Below, in pieces: positions 1 through 11,289 of a DNA stretch of 64,000 nt. Below the pieces are notes generated by a model. That model was not told the DNA's origin and searched no databases. It worked only from the letters and a program-made list of their open reading frames with translations. The stretch's first letter is position 1. Every line of letters begins with the position of its first letter. A program made the position numbers and the translations under genes. Origin of the DNA: Hyaloperonospora brassicae (taxonomy: Eukaryota > Oomycota > Peronosporomycetes > Peronosporales > Peronosporaceae); NCBI GenBank assembly GCA_947650285.1, contig CANTFL010000504.1, positions 1 to 64,000 of the forward strand. Reading direction: 5' to 3'.

Positions 1-439
1 CACTACTGTATACATGACACTGCGTGAGACTTCGGATGGCAGGCTTTCTCGGCGGGAAGGACGATCAGCCTCATACGACTGGTACTGTACCGCACTGCGA
101 CTCTCGAGACCAGTCGATACGCTCATACATACCTGAAGTGTAGTTATGCCCGCAGGTCCGCTTTCAAATCTGACGGGATTGCAAAAAAATCAGTCGCGCC
201 CGTTGCTGCATTACCCCCGAGTGGCGATCATGAGACCAACACATCCCAGTAAGTACCGTGAGAAAAGCGTACGGAGGGGCATGAAGATCTTGTCATCAGT
301 TTCGATTATTTCGTTTCCAGAACACGTGGTTCTGCCGCAGACCACACCCCGGTCCACTTGCTCCTCTGACCTAGTGGTGTCGATTCCATTTCGTGCGCAC
401 AGCACATTTCCGTCCGTATCGCGCGCCCGACCCAAGATT

Positions 440-832
440 ATGCGCCTGTTGCTCTTGTTTCTGCTCTCGGCGTTAGCCAGCGTTGGGGCAAGCGCTGGAC
501 CAGTGGCTTCTACGGCTGCCACTTCCGATGCGACTTCAGCTGTTCACGCTCGCGAAGACAACGTCAAGCACCCGAAGGGTCTGCGTGGAGTAGTAATCAC
601 CTTGCACGGTAAACAGCCTACCAGCGTCGATGAGAACGAAGAACGCTTTACTCCGGTGATAGACGCTATAAAGTTTGTGGTAGGGGCGCTCAAGAAAGCC
701 GGGCGATATGTGGATACGGCTCCACCACTATATGAACGTTTTGGGACACCCGCGTCGGACTCGGCGTATGTTCTGGCGAGGAGTCTCTTTGTAGGAGCGT
801 TGATAAACGCGTGTGCTGAGGGGTTTAGTTAA
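440..832 (+). CDS. Small secreted protein, RXLR/EER-effector-like (candidate)
   Basis: The 130-residue frame is best started at the internal ATG at 440, because the first 20 residues then form a clear signal peptide: M-R, a leucine-rich core and a small-residue end around ASAG. The same frame stays open upstream to 146, but those codons do not look like protein. After the signal peptide comes a Ser/Ala/Thr-rich stretch, then a KGLR motif at residues 46-49 and an acidic ENEER at 65-69. Spacing and order match the RXLR-EER layout of Peronosporales host-translocated effectors, with Lys replacing the first Arg. The C-terminal ~60 residues contain two likely helices but no W/Y motif I can recognise. 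No neighbouring gene helps. It could be a degenerate effector, a true variant, or a chance secreted ORF. Confidence 0.45.
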   Translation: MRLLLLFLLSALASVGASAGPVASTAATSDATSAVHAREDNVKHPKGLRGVVITLHGKQPTSVDENEERFTPVIDAIKFVVGALKKAGRYVDTAPPLYERFGTPASDSAYVLARSLFVGALINACAEGFS

Positions 833-1890
833 GATATCGCGCATTCGTGCAAGGTACTAACATCAGTAAACGCTTTTGTGTCACAACTGTCTCGGCTTTC
901 AATTGCAGTGTATGACGATACTGATCATTGTGACAAACCAATGCAGCCGCTACCTCTATGGGATAATCACCACTTAAAAATGACAAAGCAGTCGTCGTAC
1001 AAGACGTGGTAGTCGGTAGCGATCGCGTTACCTGCGAAGTAGATTGCGTGACTAGATGAAGGTTTTGGTCCAAGCGTGCGGAAGTGTTATTGGTTTGTAA
1101 CGTCAAAAGATTCAAGACATCATCAATCGACATGCAAGCTCGATCAAGCTGACACAGCCTTCACTGCGACTTCTTGCAACAGTTTCTCTTGATGCTGCCT
1201 GAGGCTGTTTCTCCCCAGGCACGAATGGTAGGTCAGCTGAGTTATTTTATCGTGCAATTGGAACACCATTCCGTCTATCTCTCTTTACAACCTGATGCAG
1301 TGCTATGGCCATTCGTTCACATACATCCTATACCGAACGACCCGCTACTATCAAGTGCAAGCGTCTCTGCGCCGCGCCGATATTCGGATACCCACCAGTT
1401 GTCCTTGCACGTCGTTGCATCGTTCCCCTCGATCATCACTTCTTTTTCGATCACGAGTGTGTTGCAACGAGGTAAGCCCGCATGTAACAGGCTCACCCCG
1501 TTACGTGTCATTCATCTGAAAATACATCAAGGTGAGTATTATCGTAGGTATATCTCATTTCCAGCACTGCAAATGTACAAAAGTCCCAAAACCAGTCTCA
1601 TACTTAACTTAAGTAGTAATATATAAATAAATAGTGTTAGCCACACTATACTTAGCTGCAACATGGGACAAGAAACTGCTTGATTGATAACGAGTCTTTC
1701 CAATTAATCGACAACTGTCACACAGTGGTCGCAAACGCTCCAATTTTACCAACGTTCGTCCACTTATCAATTTTGCCCAAGCCCCGATGTGCCCACTCGC
1801 AGTGAGCACAATGCGTGCGAGCCCAGTCCTGGTCGCACGAGCTCGACTAGCTCGTGATCGTGGGGACCCTGTTAGGACACAGTAATGTTC
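833..1890. other. No gene recognised
   Basis: The small open frames on both strands here have no recognisable motif and read like noise. The only recognisable element is an LTR-end-like word at 1483-1504. Confidence 0.5.
1483..1504. repeat. LTR terminus-like fragment
   Basis: The 22-bp word from TGTAACAG to CCCCGTTAC matches the right-hand terminus of the LTR ending at 57471, apart from one T/C difference and the last base. No body of an LTR could be traced to its left, so this is an isolated remnant or a coincidence of a short word. Confidence 0.35.
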
Positions 1891-2021
1891 GTGAGCAGTG
1901 GCAGCAACAGGTCAGTTCTTACTGTTAATGACGGTTGTGATGTTTAACGATTGCGGGCTATGTTTGTGTGTATGTATAGCAGTGCGAGGAGTATGACTGA
2001 CAGGCAGGTAACGACCTGAGG
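1891..2021 (+). repeat. Left long inverted repeat of MULE remnant (order A-B)
   Basis: Two blocks can be matched to the complement of the right-hand repeat: block A (about 1891-1954) and block B (about 1970-2021, beginning GTATGTATAGCAGTGCGAGG). In the right-hand copy the same two blocks occur in the opposite order. Identity by eye is high in B and moderate in A. Confidence 0.6.
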
Positions 2022-2647
2022 ACTGTTCATCAGATCTCAAATTGTTTGGAAACCAGTACTAAATAAAAAGCAACATTAAAGAAAAATTGGATTGTTTACT
2101 GCATCACACTATTTTGTTTTTTGACTGGTAGGTTTAAGCCCCAAAGCGTAAACGTAACATCAAGATGGCTCGAGGAACTGCGGCAATCGAATTGAACGCT
2201 TTTCACGGTACTCCTGACCTGACGTATGGACTAACCTTTCAACCCGGCGTTGCTGCAACCGCGTATATAAAAAATCACTGCTTCAATCAAGATCGACAGT
2301 GCAAGGTGAAGAAGAGTAGTGGCACAAGCATATAATATTTATGCCCACAAGATGAATCCCCGTGGATGGCACGTGTGACTAAGCGAGACTAGATGGGTGG
2401 ATCTACCGAATTTTACGTTTATACGTTTATCGACATCCACTCCGATGTATGCATGGCTATCGCCAAACCATCAGCACCGCAAATTTAACTGCTGTCAACT
2501 TTCGGTGCCGTGGTTCGAGGCGACAAGGGTATTAAGCGCAATTCAATTGTGGCGCTAGTACGGGCTTGTGATGAAACTAATCTGCATTTGTATCGAAACA
2601 AGATTTATAGGTTCCAAGGATGCGGTGGTTATTGACATGAAAGGAGA

Positions 2648-3740
2648 ATGAAAATTATCTTTAGCACTCCTTGCCCCACACTTGGTGACATGAAAGCGCG
2701 TCAATTCAAACAGCACTGTGGCACTCAAAGTAAATCAACACAATATATTTCCGATTTTTGTGAAATTCGTAGTTGCCGTGGACAGCCACCCTTTCAATAT
2801 CTCTTGGTTGGCTTTGACAGCACCCATTCTCGTCACGGAAAGTATAATGGCGTGGTATTTCCCCTTATTGGACGAGAGGATAACGTACAATACGTCAAGC
2901 TCGCATCAGCGTTTTCTCACGTGAAAAACAAGGACAACATTGCGTGGTTTTTCATTCAGTGTATCGACGCTGGAACTAAATTCATGAAAGACGCTGTAAT
3001 GTGCGATCGTGGAAAAGTTTAAAAAGCCGTGAAGTAAGAGTCGATAAGGACGGGAATGAGTATTCAAATTCGATTCTGCACGATACGCATATTGCGTAAT
3101 TTCAAGCGCAACTGTGGCTGTTCTGGTTTCGAATTTGCAAACGTGGTGTGGAAATTTCAGTTCACAGAGACAGAGGTTGACTACAATGTGGTTCTCACGA
3201 AAAATCGGTCAAATTTCGGAGATGATGCGGTCACTTGCATTAAAGACATCGTCCCAACTTTCCTGGATAGTCTTTGCTAATATGCCTGTGCATGCTGGTG
3301 ATCATGGGAACAGCACGATTTCGAGTGAATATAATTATTACAACACATACATCTTCACAAGAAACCTCCCTTTCGATAATTACATGCCACCGATGACACC
3401 GTGTACACTTTGGATGACGCACTACCAATTTTGTTAAGAGTGATAACAATACGATTCTCGTCAATGGTATTCCTGATGCAACACCTCCATAGACAATAAA
3501 CGCTCTGGCGAAGGAGGCTATTAACAGGTTTGGTATATGGCAAGATCATATTAAGAAACGGACCGCACAAGCCTTTACAGTGACTCCTCGTGCGCGAGCA
3601 TTCTGGAATACAGAACAAGAGGATGCGGGAAATCATGAAGTGTCACGATCTACTCCTGGGGTATTGTTTGCCTTAAAGAAAGGCTATGCAAGATTTTGGC
3701 GTGTCGAGACTGAAGCTTTGAATTATTCATGTTCAACCTT
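2648..3740 (+). pseudogene. MULE transposase, broken
   Basis: The first open stretch (2648-3022) carries the recognisable catalytic core of MULE transposases. It contains GFDSTHSRHGKYNGVV, where the first catalytic Asp sits in a GxDxTH-like motif, then a core with KDNIAWFFIQC, then MCDRGK, the usual site of the second Asp. After a stop at about 3020 the homology continues in another frame (3056-3280, with FKRNCGC and VVWKFQFTETE), and again near 3540-3740 with many stops. Family members are usually several hundred residues long, so only decayed parts remain. Function in life would be cut-and-paste transposition; this copy cannot do it. The assignment comes from motif recognition, not a search. 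Confidence 0.6.
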
Positions 3741-4386
3741 TTATATATGGTGATGCCTTGGTGTCACATCGTTGCCGTGTTTCAGACTATTGGGTCCACA
3801 ATCGACGTGACTTAAGCTTTTCATCCGTCGTACCTTGCCCACCTAGATCTACCTACAGATTCCGGTCGTGCAAGTAAGCGGGGCACAAGAGTAAAACATG
3901 TCGCCGCTATGAAAGTTCGACCGACGAGAGAAAAATTGCATCTGCTGCACAGCCAAGTTACTTGGAATACATATTGAGCTCTTTTATTCTAGTGCCATAA
4001 GTCACGACAAGTACCGTGCTGCTCAGCACCACTTCATACAGTGGCCACGCAAGAGGATCCATTGCATATATACTTGAATTAAAGGTGCAGTGTGTAGCTC
4101 TTTAAACCATCTCGTCGTTCGAATACGCATCTAAATCTAGTTTCGACAACTTCATTAAATATATAAATAAATGTATACTATATTTAATTTTTATAGTTAT
4201 CGCTGTGCATCTCAAGTATGAACATGGTGCAAGGATTATGTTGCGGCTTTCATGATCAAACAAAAAAAGGAAACACAAAGCAATTATGTATGAGTTTGTA
4301 AAATATTACTGCTCGATAAGATATTATATGATGCATTTGAAAGCAATAATGCTGCCCTAGAATCATCGCAAATCACACACGCACTC

Positions 4387-4533
4387 AATCGCTAAACAAC
4401 ACAATCGTCACCAACAGCAATGACTGACCTATTGCTGCCACAGCTCACGAGCTGTTACAGATGCGCACCACTTGAATTAACCCTCAGCTTGTTACCTGAC
4501 TGTTAGTCATACTCCTCGCACTGCTATACATAC
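4387..4533 (-). repeat. Right long inverted repeat of MULE remnant (order B-A)
   Basis: Read on the minus strand this gives block B (4533 down to about 4481) followed by block A (about 4450 down to 4387). Both match the left repeat, but in swapped order. A tandem B-A-B-A array inside the ancestral inverted repeat, trimmed differently at each side, would explain this. Confidence 0.55.
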
Positions 4534-5985
4534 ACTCAACTGTGTGAAGTGACCAGTAAATTTGCGATACGAGATGGGATCGCGCTCCAGTTACATCCGA
4601 GTTGACAGACAGTTGGCAACGCCGGTTGCGAAACTGGTCGGATCACGTCCACTGGACGGTTTGACAGAACCGGATATCAGATCAGACATCATGGGACCTG
4701 CGATATTGGGCTTAAGAATGACGGGCGAAGGTTACGAGTTTTGGAGATGGGGTTGTTGTCATGGGGGTGATTACACTCGCGATCAGTTAATCAAGAACGA
4801 ATCCGCGATCAACAAGGATCGCGATCAAGGAGGCGATCGATATCGTGATCAGCGATCAGGTATGTGACCCTGATCAGGTTGATGTGGACCAAATCGAGTG
4901 ACCCGCGGTCAGCAAGGCGATCGCGGTATCAAGGCGATCGCGAATAGGAGGCGATCGAGATCGTGATCGGTGATAAGGTATACGATCGCGATGAAGCCAA
5001 TGTGAATTACACCACACGATCGGTGACCGGAAAGACGACTGCGATCGGACAAGTATATCGGGTGTGTGCCACGCAAGTACAAGGTTGCTACTGTCTAGAG
5101 AGAGCGACACGTAGCATGCGATGTCTATGACATGGGGATAGAAATGGGGTTGTTGGGGCTGTTGGGCTTAATTGGTTAACATTAAACAGAGTTCAATTTG
5201 CTTCTAAGTGTACGTGCAGACTTCTCCTCCGGGTTGGGTCATTGGCCACCCGACGTCAAGAAAAGTTACATACTTTGATCAAGTGATATATATGGATGTT
5301 TGGCCATGGATCAAGAACTCTCAAACAACACCTCAACTGCGATCGGACGCAGCAAACCAGTAAAACCAAGGGGAAAATATCGCGAGACGGCTCAAGTGGT
5401 CAGAAGTTTCGCGAACCAAGCATCTACTTTGAACAAGGCGATCTGTTACAGATTAGGGTGACTCATATCGAGCACCCTACAAGTATACAAGTGACCCCGT
5501 GAAGAATTCCACGAGATCGCGCCAACCCCGATCGCGGTGTGAAAATGTCCACACCGAGCTTGAACTTCGACCCCATCGCAACCACGGTCAAGTTTTCTAT
5601 GGACACGAGTCCATCTGGAAGAGTTCGACCCGCCACACCAACGGGTACACAAGGTGAGGAAGGCTATAAAGACCACGAAATCGGAGTACCTCCTCCGTTT
5701 ATCGGTCGTCCGGGCGCCAGTGGAGAGTTGGGATCGACTCCTTAAAAGAGCGACCACCACCCCACCATTGTCAACCATCCACGCACATTGAAATTGCTTC
5801 TTTTTATCCTGGTTCATGTGAAATTTTGACAGGATTGCTGTTTCCACGCCAAACGGTATGAGTATGTACTCCGCAATTCTGGACTGACAAATTAAAGTTG
5901 TACAGGCTTCAAGGCTTTAATTAAATTTTTATACGAGGAAGTATTTGACCTTGCCAAGACCTGACATGTCAAAACGCTCACTTAG
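4534..5985. other. Unresolved sequence with a GATCGCG-rich cluster
   Basis: No gene is recognised. From about 4780 to 5060 the sequence is crowded with GATC, GCGATCGC-like and GATCGTGATC words, many self-complementary, without a fixed period. Around 5300-5760 there is resemblance to 38440-38690 (a shared block ending GGCTCAAGTGGTCAGAAG or close to it). The word near 5621-5660 recurs at 28027 and 44763. Probably an old retroelement, family unknown. Confidence 0.35.
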
Positions 5986-6700
5986 CGCCTGCTTCGTGCA
6001 TTGGATCAGTTCGGACGTTGCTGCTTGCGATGCCCAAATCATCGACGTGCAGTGTTACCAAAAGGATGTCTTGACAGTCTCGCTTGGCACCGATGTAGTG
6101 GTCAGTCTTGCACTTTTAAAACTTCAAATTCAGCATAAACATGTCGATATTCTGAATCCACATCCGTTGTAACGGCTTTAGACATTGATTATAGCGCTCA
6201 AGCTGACAGAAAAGATCCGGGTAATTTCCATCGACGTAACTATCCGGGTGCACCACGTGAACGCATTCCTCGAGATTTCCATTTTAAAGGCTGTCATCAC
6301 ATCCAACTGGTGAATCATCAGAGATTGCTTTGCCCCAAGCTGAGTAATACTCTGATTTAAATAAACTCGGTCACTAAAGTGGATGTCTCGCCATATTAGA
6401 TGCCACGTTTCTGCAAAAGCCTTTGGCTACATAATGCGCTCTAAACCGCTCAAAACTCCAACAACGTCTCCTTTACCCGAATAACCCCTCAATTGACGAT
6501 TGTCTTCCTCTCTTTGGGCAGAGGAACAAGTTCCCAGGTCGCATTCAGGCGAAGTAAAGTCATTTCAGTCACATGCCTCTTTCCACCTGACCGCGTCGCT
6601 GAGTTTATTGCTGACTTATACGTCGTCGACATTTAGTCCACTTAATTACGACAAAGGCAACCTCAACTGAGGGACTAGTATCATTATTAGCAGACAATTT
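5985..6700 (-). pseudogene. copia reverse transcriptase remnant
   Basis: The minus strand reads RWKEACD near 6590, then MIHQLDVMTAFKMEISR near 6290, the conserved copia RT motif with its catalytic Asp. After it comes LLVTLHVDDLGIASSN near 6060-6025, the YVDD box with the Tyr replaced by His. Order and spacing are right for copia RT. Frame changes between the blocks and the altered box mean no activity is expected. Confidence 0.6.
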
Positions 6701-6749
6701 GTTCATGGTAAGATATTTATTTCCGCGTTTTGACACCGGAGCTTTGTCC

Positions 6750-7840
6750 AGGGCCTCCATCGATTGCATTCGCTGTTGCCCCTTGCACCGGGTTATTGAC
6801 CATACCCATTGTAGGATTCCTAGGTCCTATTCCTTGGTGTCTTTGCATGAGTAATCAATATTCGGTACATCGTTGGCTTCGAGGTAATTGTAATATTCGA
6901 CGACAGCTTCATCTTGCAGGACTGCGCCCTCCACTATCAAATATATTTTTATGAGCTGCGCGTCGCGACTGGTCAGCACAAGACGGCTCTTGATCTCCCT
7001 AAAACTATACTCCTTTTCATGATCGAAGTATCAAATAAAATGACAATGCACCGATCTTGCATTGATCCTGGATCGCCTTCGGCTTGGGCACATGCATGTA
7101 TGATGACAGCCCGAAGCCTTCAGGTTTGCAAGAAAAGGTTTCTTACTAGTCCATACGCGGTAGGAAGACTTTTCGTGACCTTTAAAACGAGTTGGACAGC
7201 ATATTTGTAGTATTTATGAGGCGATGAATGCCTCACCCCAATACGAATCGGTCAGCTCAGCTTTCTTCATCATGCAGCTCGAGCTTTCCACCAATGTACG
7301 ATTCATCCGCTCAGCGCCACCGCTCAATTTAGGCGTGTAAGGCGGTGTGAAATGTTTTGCATAATATCATGGCCCGCACAGAACCTAGGCATCATGGCGG
7401 AAGCTTATTCTCCACTGTTATTGCTCCGAAGAGTCCTCACACGCTTGCCAGTTTGTGTCTTCGCCAACGCGACAAATTGAGCGAACTAGGTCGCTACTTA
7501 TGAATTGTTTTGAATCAAGTACACTACACAAAAATGCGATATTTGTCATTAAAGTCACAACATGAGGTTTGTTACTGAAGGTAGGCGTTTGCATGGGACC
7601 ACACACATCGCTGAAAAAACCATTAGCAACATACTTGCGCGATAGGGTGACTTATCATCCCAGCTCACACGTGTTTGCTTGCCAAGGGCACCCTACATCA
7701 GAATCCCGCTTCTGTATTGTTTACATGCCAATACCGTTACCGTAATATTTTATTAGCAATAACTTCTAGGCCTCTATGTACAATGTGGCCAAGTTGAAGA
7801 TACCAAAGATAGGAGGTGGAGGTTACTTTGTAGTTCTTCG
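6750..7840 (-). pseudogene. copia integrase remnant with pre-integrase segment and linker
   Basis: On the minus strand the pre-integrase word LQLGHIVHRGLE lies near 7780. It is followed by the integrase core: LGKQTR, YRAS, DVCGPMQTPTFSNKPHVVT with the first catalytic Asp, KRVRTLRSNNSGE with the second (D replaced by N at the usual DNGGE), and PYTPKLSGGAERMNRTLVE with the catalytic Glu. A post-integrase linker with YMHVPK-like and SRDAQFM-like words reaches about 6750. Catalytic-residue loss and several stops show the copy is dead. Confidence 0.7.
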
Positions 7841-8059
7841 AATTTGCCACGATGACATCCTACTTAAGCTCCGGTATCATACAGAGCTTAAACTGTCCTA
7901 TTTATTCGAGGGCGCCGAGTTTCAACTTTTTACCCTTCGTTTCCACAAAGCAACCATCGAATTTAGAGGTAACAGTCCCAACCTCCTTTATATTCCTATT
8001 ATATGGAAAACAACTTTTGAGAATACTTGTAATGTGCCATCCGTTCGTGTGAAATTCCT

Positions 8060-8270
8060 TCTTGATACATTCACGAGTCTTTATTGACATGGTAATGCCA
8101 CCTCTTCCAATCGCCTAAATAACACCGCCATCAGCAGGATTCACAGCCACCGGACGAAAGTCCTTGTAGGCCCTCATGAACCGCTTGAAAATATCTATGT
8201 GCTGCGTCGCACCTGAGTCGACCAGCCACATGTTAGTCGACTTCATCTTGCCACCACTAAACGAGGGAAA
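8060..8270 (-). pseudogene. copia protease remnant
   Basis: The minus strand reads VDSGATQHI near 8220, followed by F, an aromatic/basic stretch and a DG...AIGRGG segment. This is the aspartic protease of copia polyproteins (active site D-S-G-A). The active-site triad itself is intact, but a stop falls just upstream of AIGRGG. Confidence 0.6.
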
Positions 8271-8283
8271 TTAATCTCCAACA

Positions 8284-8905
8284 TCATTCTTGCGCGGTAT
8301 TCGCACGCTGAAAACTGTGTCGTTTAGCGTCTTCATGGATGCGAGAGGGAAGTCTTGCGATTTCATGCCTTTTTTTTACATATTTGTGGCACGTACCGGT
8401 CTTCTTATTCGGTCGTGGCATGCACTTGTTGTTGCTCGAAATTAATGCTTGAACTTGACTGTGCGCGGTTCCTTCGATTCCGCCAAATTTCTCTTGCACT
8501 TTATATCTTCAAGCTCTAACCGGGATGTCACTAGTTTCCACGTTAGCAAATCGTACCTCGCATCAACACTGTTATCATGAATTGATACGACTCTCAAAGG
8601 CTGACCAGAAGCGTGATGACCATGTTGTCCATACTATCCAGAGCACCAACTGCGTCGAGTTGCTTCACCGAAATATAAAGTCTATTGATGTGCTTCATCA
8701 CGGCTTCACCATCTTCTATCATAGTCATGTAGATTAAAAGTCAAATGAAAAGCTTATGGGACAATATATTCTTCTCGTAGTGTCCTTCCAGACGTGACCA
8801 TGCATCACACGCGTTCTTCGCCGAGAGACCTAGTGGAAACTGCACACCCAACATCGGAAGACAAATGATCGCTAGCGCCTTCAGCGACTTTCGCTTAAAC
8901 TTCGC
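8284..8905 (-). pseudogene. copia gag remnant (UBN2-like) with decayed zinc knuckle
   Basis: Minus-strand translation gives the pattern of copia gag proteins: a segment with SLKALAIICLPML, then AKNACDAWSRLEGHYEK, then a MKHINRLYI-type helix, which is typical of gag_2/UBN2 domains. Further on, in 8284-8499, lies a CHKYVKK..HEIARLPSRIHED stretch. It is clearly a CCHC knuckle followed by the usual basic tail, but the second Cys is replaced and the spacing is disturbed. In an active element this protein would form the virus-like particle and bind RNA. Confidence 0.6.
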
Positions 8906-10379
8906 TTGGTTCAATGTACTTTTTTACAGTACTCGAGATTGACCTCGCTGCTCACGACATCGCAACGATCACGCTTCTCCAGCATCATTTGCGTCAGTAA
9001 TTTTCATGTTTGGAATTTTGTCCCGAAAGAATTGTTGATGCGAGATGTGGTAATTAAAGAAGGGTCCATGACAACAGCGTGGTCTAGGTCCTGGGCAGGG
9101 TTTGCGAACATTGGGCTAATAATTATCAGAAAGTGATCGAAGTTGAGTAAAACGCACAGTGTGTATATTTAGGTCCTCAGTCCAAAGCCTTCTGTTGCTA
9201 CTCTAAGCCTACTAAATTTTTATGCCTCTACGTTGGTAATCGTCTTGTCCCGCATGATAATCTCCTCGTTGCGTATTACTGTTCATATAGGCGTACGTTT
9301 CTAACTCTGGTAGTGTGTTACTAACTAAAATATAGCGTACTTACCATGGCGGAAGTGACTATCTGGTAGAACAGTGCTGGTGAACTCCGACGAACCGGAA
9401 CCCAAAGGTTTTAATTTTTAATGCGGTCATCGAATATCGATATCCGGTGACCTCTCGCATGGTGCTGCCACATCGTACCACTTGAGGTACAAGATTGTTC
9501 GCAGAGTCTCATGTCAAGGCGTTTTCAAACAGCCGTGTCAACCGAATCAAATATTGATCGCGGCTATACGCGCAAAAGGTGATGAGAGAGAAATCTGCGT
9601 AGAAGATTGTGCCTTCATATAGTTTAAGCAGGACAAATATAGTTTGTTAAAAGAAACGTAACTATATGTAATACATTTATCCTTCCCCCTTTTCATAGCT
9701 TCCTGATCTCTATGCTCTACCCTACGCTTCCTCAACGATCACGTGTACGTAACGTCTGGGAGCACGCAACCTTGTGTAAGAAGACAGACAAGGGCTAAAA
9801 ATAATCGATTAAAGCGTTTGCCATTACAACCATTAGCAATTTGTAGTCCTTCCAAGATCCGCACCTTTCTCGCCCAACATAAAGATAATGAGCGAAGATG
9901 ACAGCAATTTCTTTATGCATTGCGTGAAAGCTACTCCTATTTGAGTTATATCGATTGGAGCGCGATTGATCTGATGATATATACCATAATTGAGCATGCT
10001 GTTTGGACCATGATGTTTGTATTGGACAAAGACCAACAGCATTTAGCCGTAACCAAGTTGATGCATCATGAACTTGACGCGTCGCAAGAAAAGGATCCAT
10101 CCTTCACCAGCAAGGTTCTCAATAGGCAGAGCTGTTGAGAGAACAAGATGCTCAACAGTTTAAACTGTTTCACCATCCGCTGGATCGATCTACTTTTCTT
10201 TGGATGACGCATGTGCACCGATACAGTTCCTTTAAGTAAGAAATCTGCTAGTACAGAAGCATCGAGTAAGATCCTTTGTGAGGAGGGTTCGTCGAATTAA
10301 ACAAGTTCATAAGTGCACCTCGTATTCACGATCAGCAAATGCAGGTCGCACTTGATCAATCTAAGTTGACATGACGTAC
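8906..10379. other. No gene recognised
   Basis: This stretch lies between the copia remnant and the gag of the next gypsy. A 5' LTR of that gypsy is expected somewhere here but no TG...CA repeat of the LTR at 17755 was found. Short open frames at 9795-10138 occur on both strands without motifs. Confidence 0.45.
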
Positions 10380-10401
10380 CAGAACTTGAATTTAAGGGCT
10401 C

Positions 10402-10910
10402 GAGATGAACGACGCACATGTGTTTATGTCGTTGGATGACTTTGAGACCCGGCTCAGACAAACGTTTGAGTCGCTACGAGATAAATATAAGGCTTAAAAA
10501 GATTAACTGGTACTTAAGCAAGATAAGCGCAATGTACACGCATACGATCAGTAAATAGGACGTTTACCGAGTCGTATCGAAGTTTAAGCAGTACATAAGA
10601 ACCCCTAATAGCTATGCTCATGCAAGGTCTTGTCAATGATCCCGTCAGGAACGACCTGTTCCGCATAGAGATGAATACTCTTATAAAAGCAATCTCATCT
10701 GCTGAGCAGGGTTTCTTTGTAACGAGACATGCTAATGCTAGTTCGAGCTCTTATCATCCACCGATCGGACAAGAGGATGGACGCCCAGGGCCAATTGACC
10801 TTAGGTCCATTGAGAGCGAGATACATCGTAGTTAGAACAATGAGTAATTGCCGAAGTGTAATCGCTGTCAGAAGCTAGGCCACTAAGCATGTAAGTCTAG
10901 TATCAAACGC
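10402..10910 (+). pseudogene. gypsy gag remnant (copy A)
   Basis: Recognisable gag words are LDDFETRLRQTFESLRDKY near 10430, then ML.QGLVNDPVRNDLFRIEM at 10614-10690, then an Ala/Ser-rich stretch. A decayed knuckle CNRCQKLGH*ACK lies near 10860-10900, with one in-frame stop inside it. The same order is seen in the intact gag of copy B. The first and last blocks are separated by several stops. It once formed the particle shell. Confidence 0.6.
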
Positions 10911-11289
10911 ACTTTGCCAAACATTACAAAACAAAATGATCGATTGCTTGCCAAAAGGGATAGAGCAAAACGTCTAGAGCTCTTCCAAAGTCGCAGTAGC
11001 GAGGAAGATTGTCAAAAATGGGTCAGGGTCAGGAGGGGAGAAGTACCATGGTGAGACAGCAATTGCAAAACAATTTGCACACATCTCGACAAAAGTTGAT
11101 CCCGATACACAGCCGTTTTGTGTCTGTGCAACTGATAATGAGGTATTTATCATCACGTTGATCTTGGAAGTGATGAAAAATATGTCACTCCGTGCCCTTG
11201 TCGACCGTTGGGTGTCCGATAATTTTGTTCATCACCAGTCGCTATAGGTTGGAAGACGCAAGTTAGTTGAGCGAGACATCCTCCAAAAG

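Larger units (their letters stand above)
1891..4533 (+). mobile_element. MULE-type DNA transposon remnant
   Basis: A Mutator-like transposase remnant (about 2648-3740, plus strand) lies between long inverted repeats at 1891-2021 and 4387-4533. Long terminal inverted repeats are usual for MULEs, so the two observations support each other. The exact outer ends and the expected 8-10 bp target duplication could not be fixed. The coding part is broken by stops and at least one frame change, so the element is not autonomous. Confidence 0.6.
5985..8905 (-). mobile_element. Ty1/copia retrotransposon remnant
   Basis: Reading the minus strand from 8905 down gives the canonical copia order: gag with a decayed zinc knuckle, protease, pre-integrase, integrase, linker and reverse transcriptase. 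Integrase before RT is diagnostic of copia rather than gypsy. Every domain contains stops and frame changes. No LTR could be recognised at either end. Confidence 0.75.

Noticed and set aside
825..1133. 102-codon minus ORF next to the effector candidate
   Set aside because: Thr/Leu-rich but without recognisable domain and overlapping the stop of the neighbouring frame by a few bases; unsupported.
1174..1626. 150-codon plus ORF
   Set aside because: No motif, no signal peptide, and it runs through an LTR-end-like word; more likely chance.
4780..5060. Possible CRISPR-like array
   Set aside because: Repeats have no constant length or spacer, and the genome is eukaryotic.
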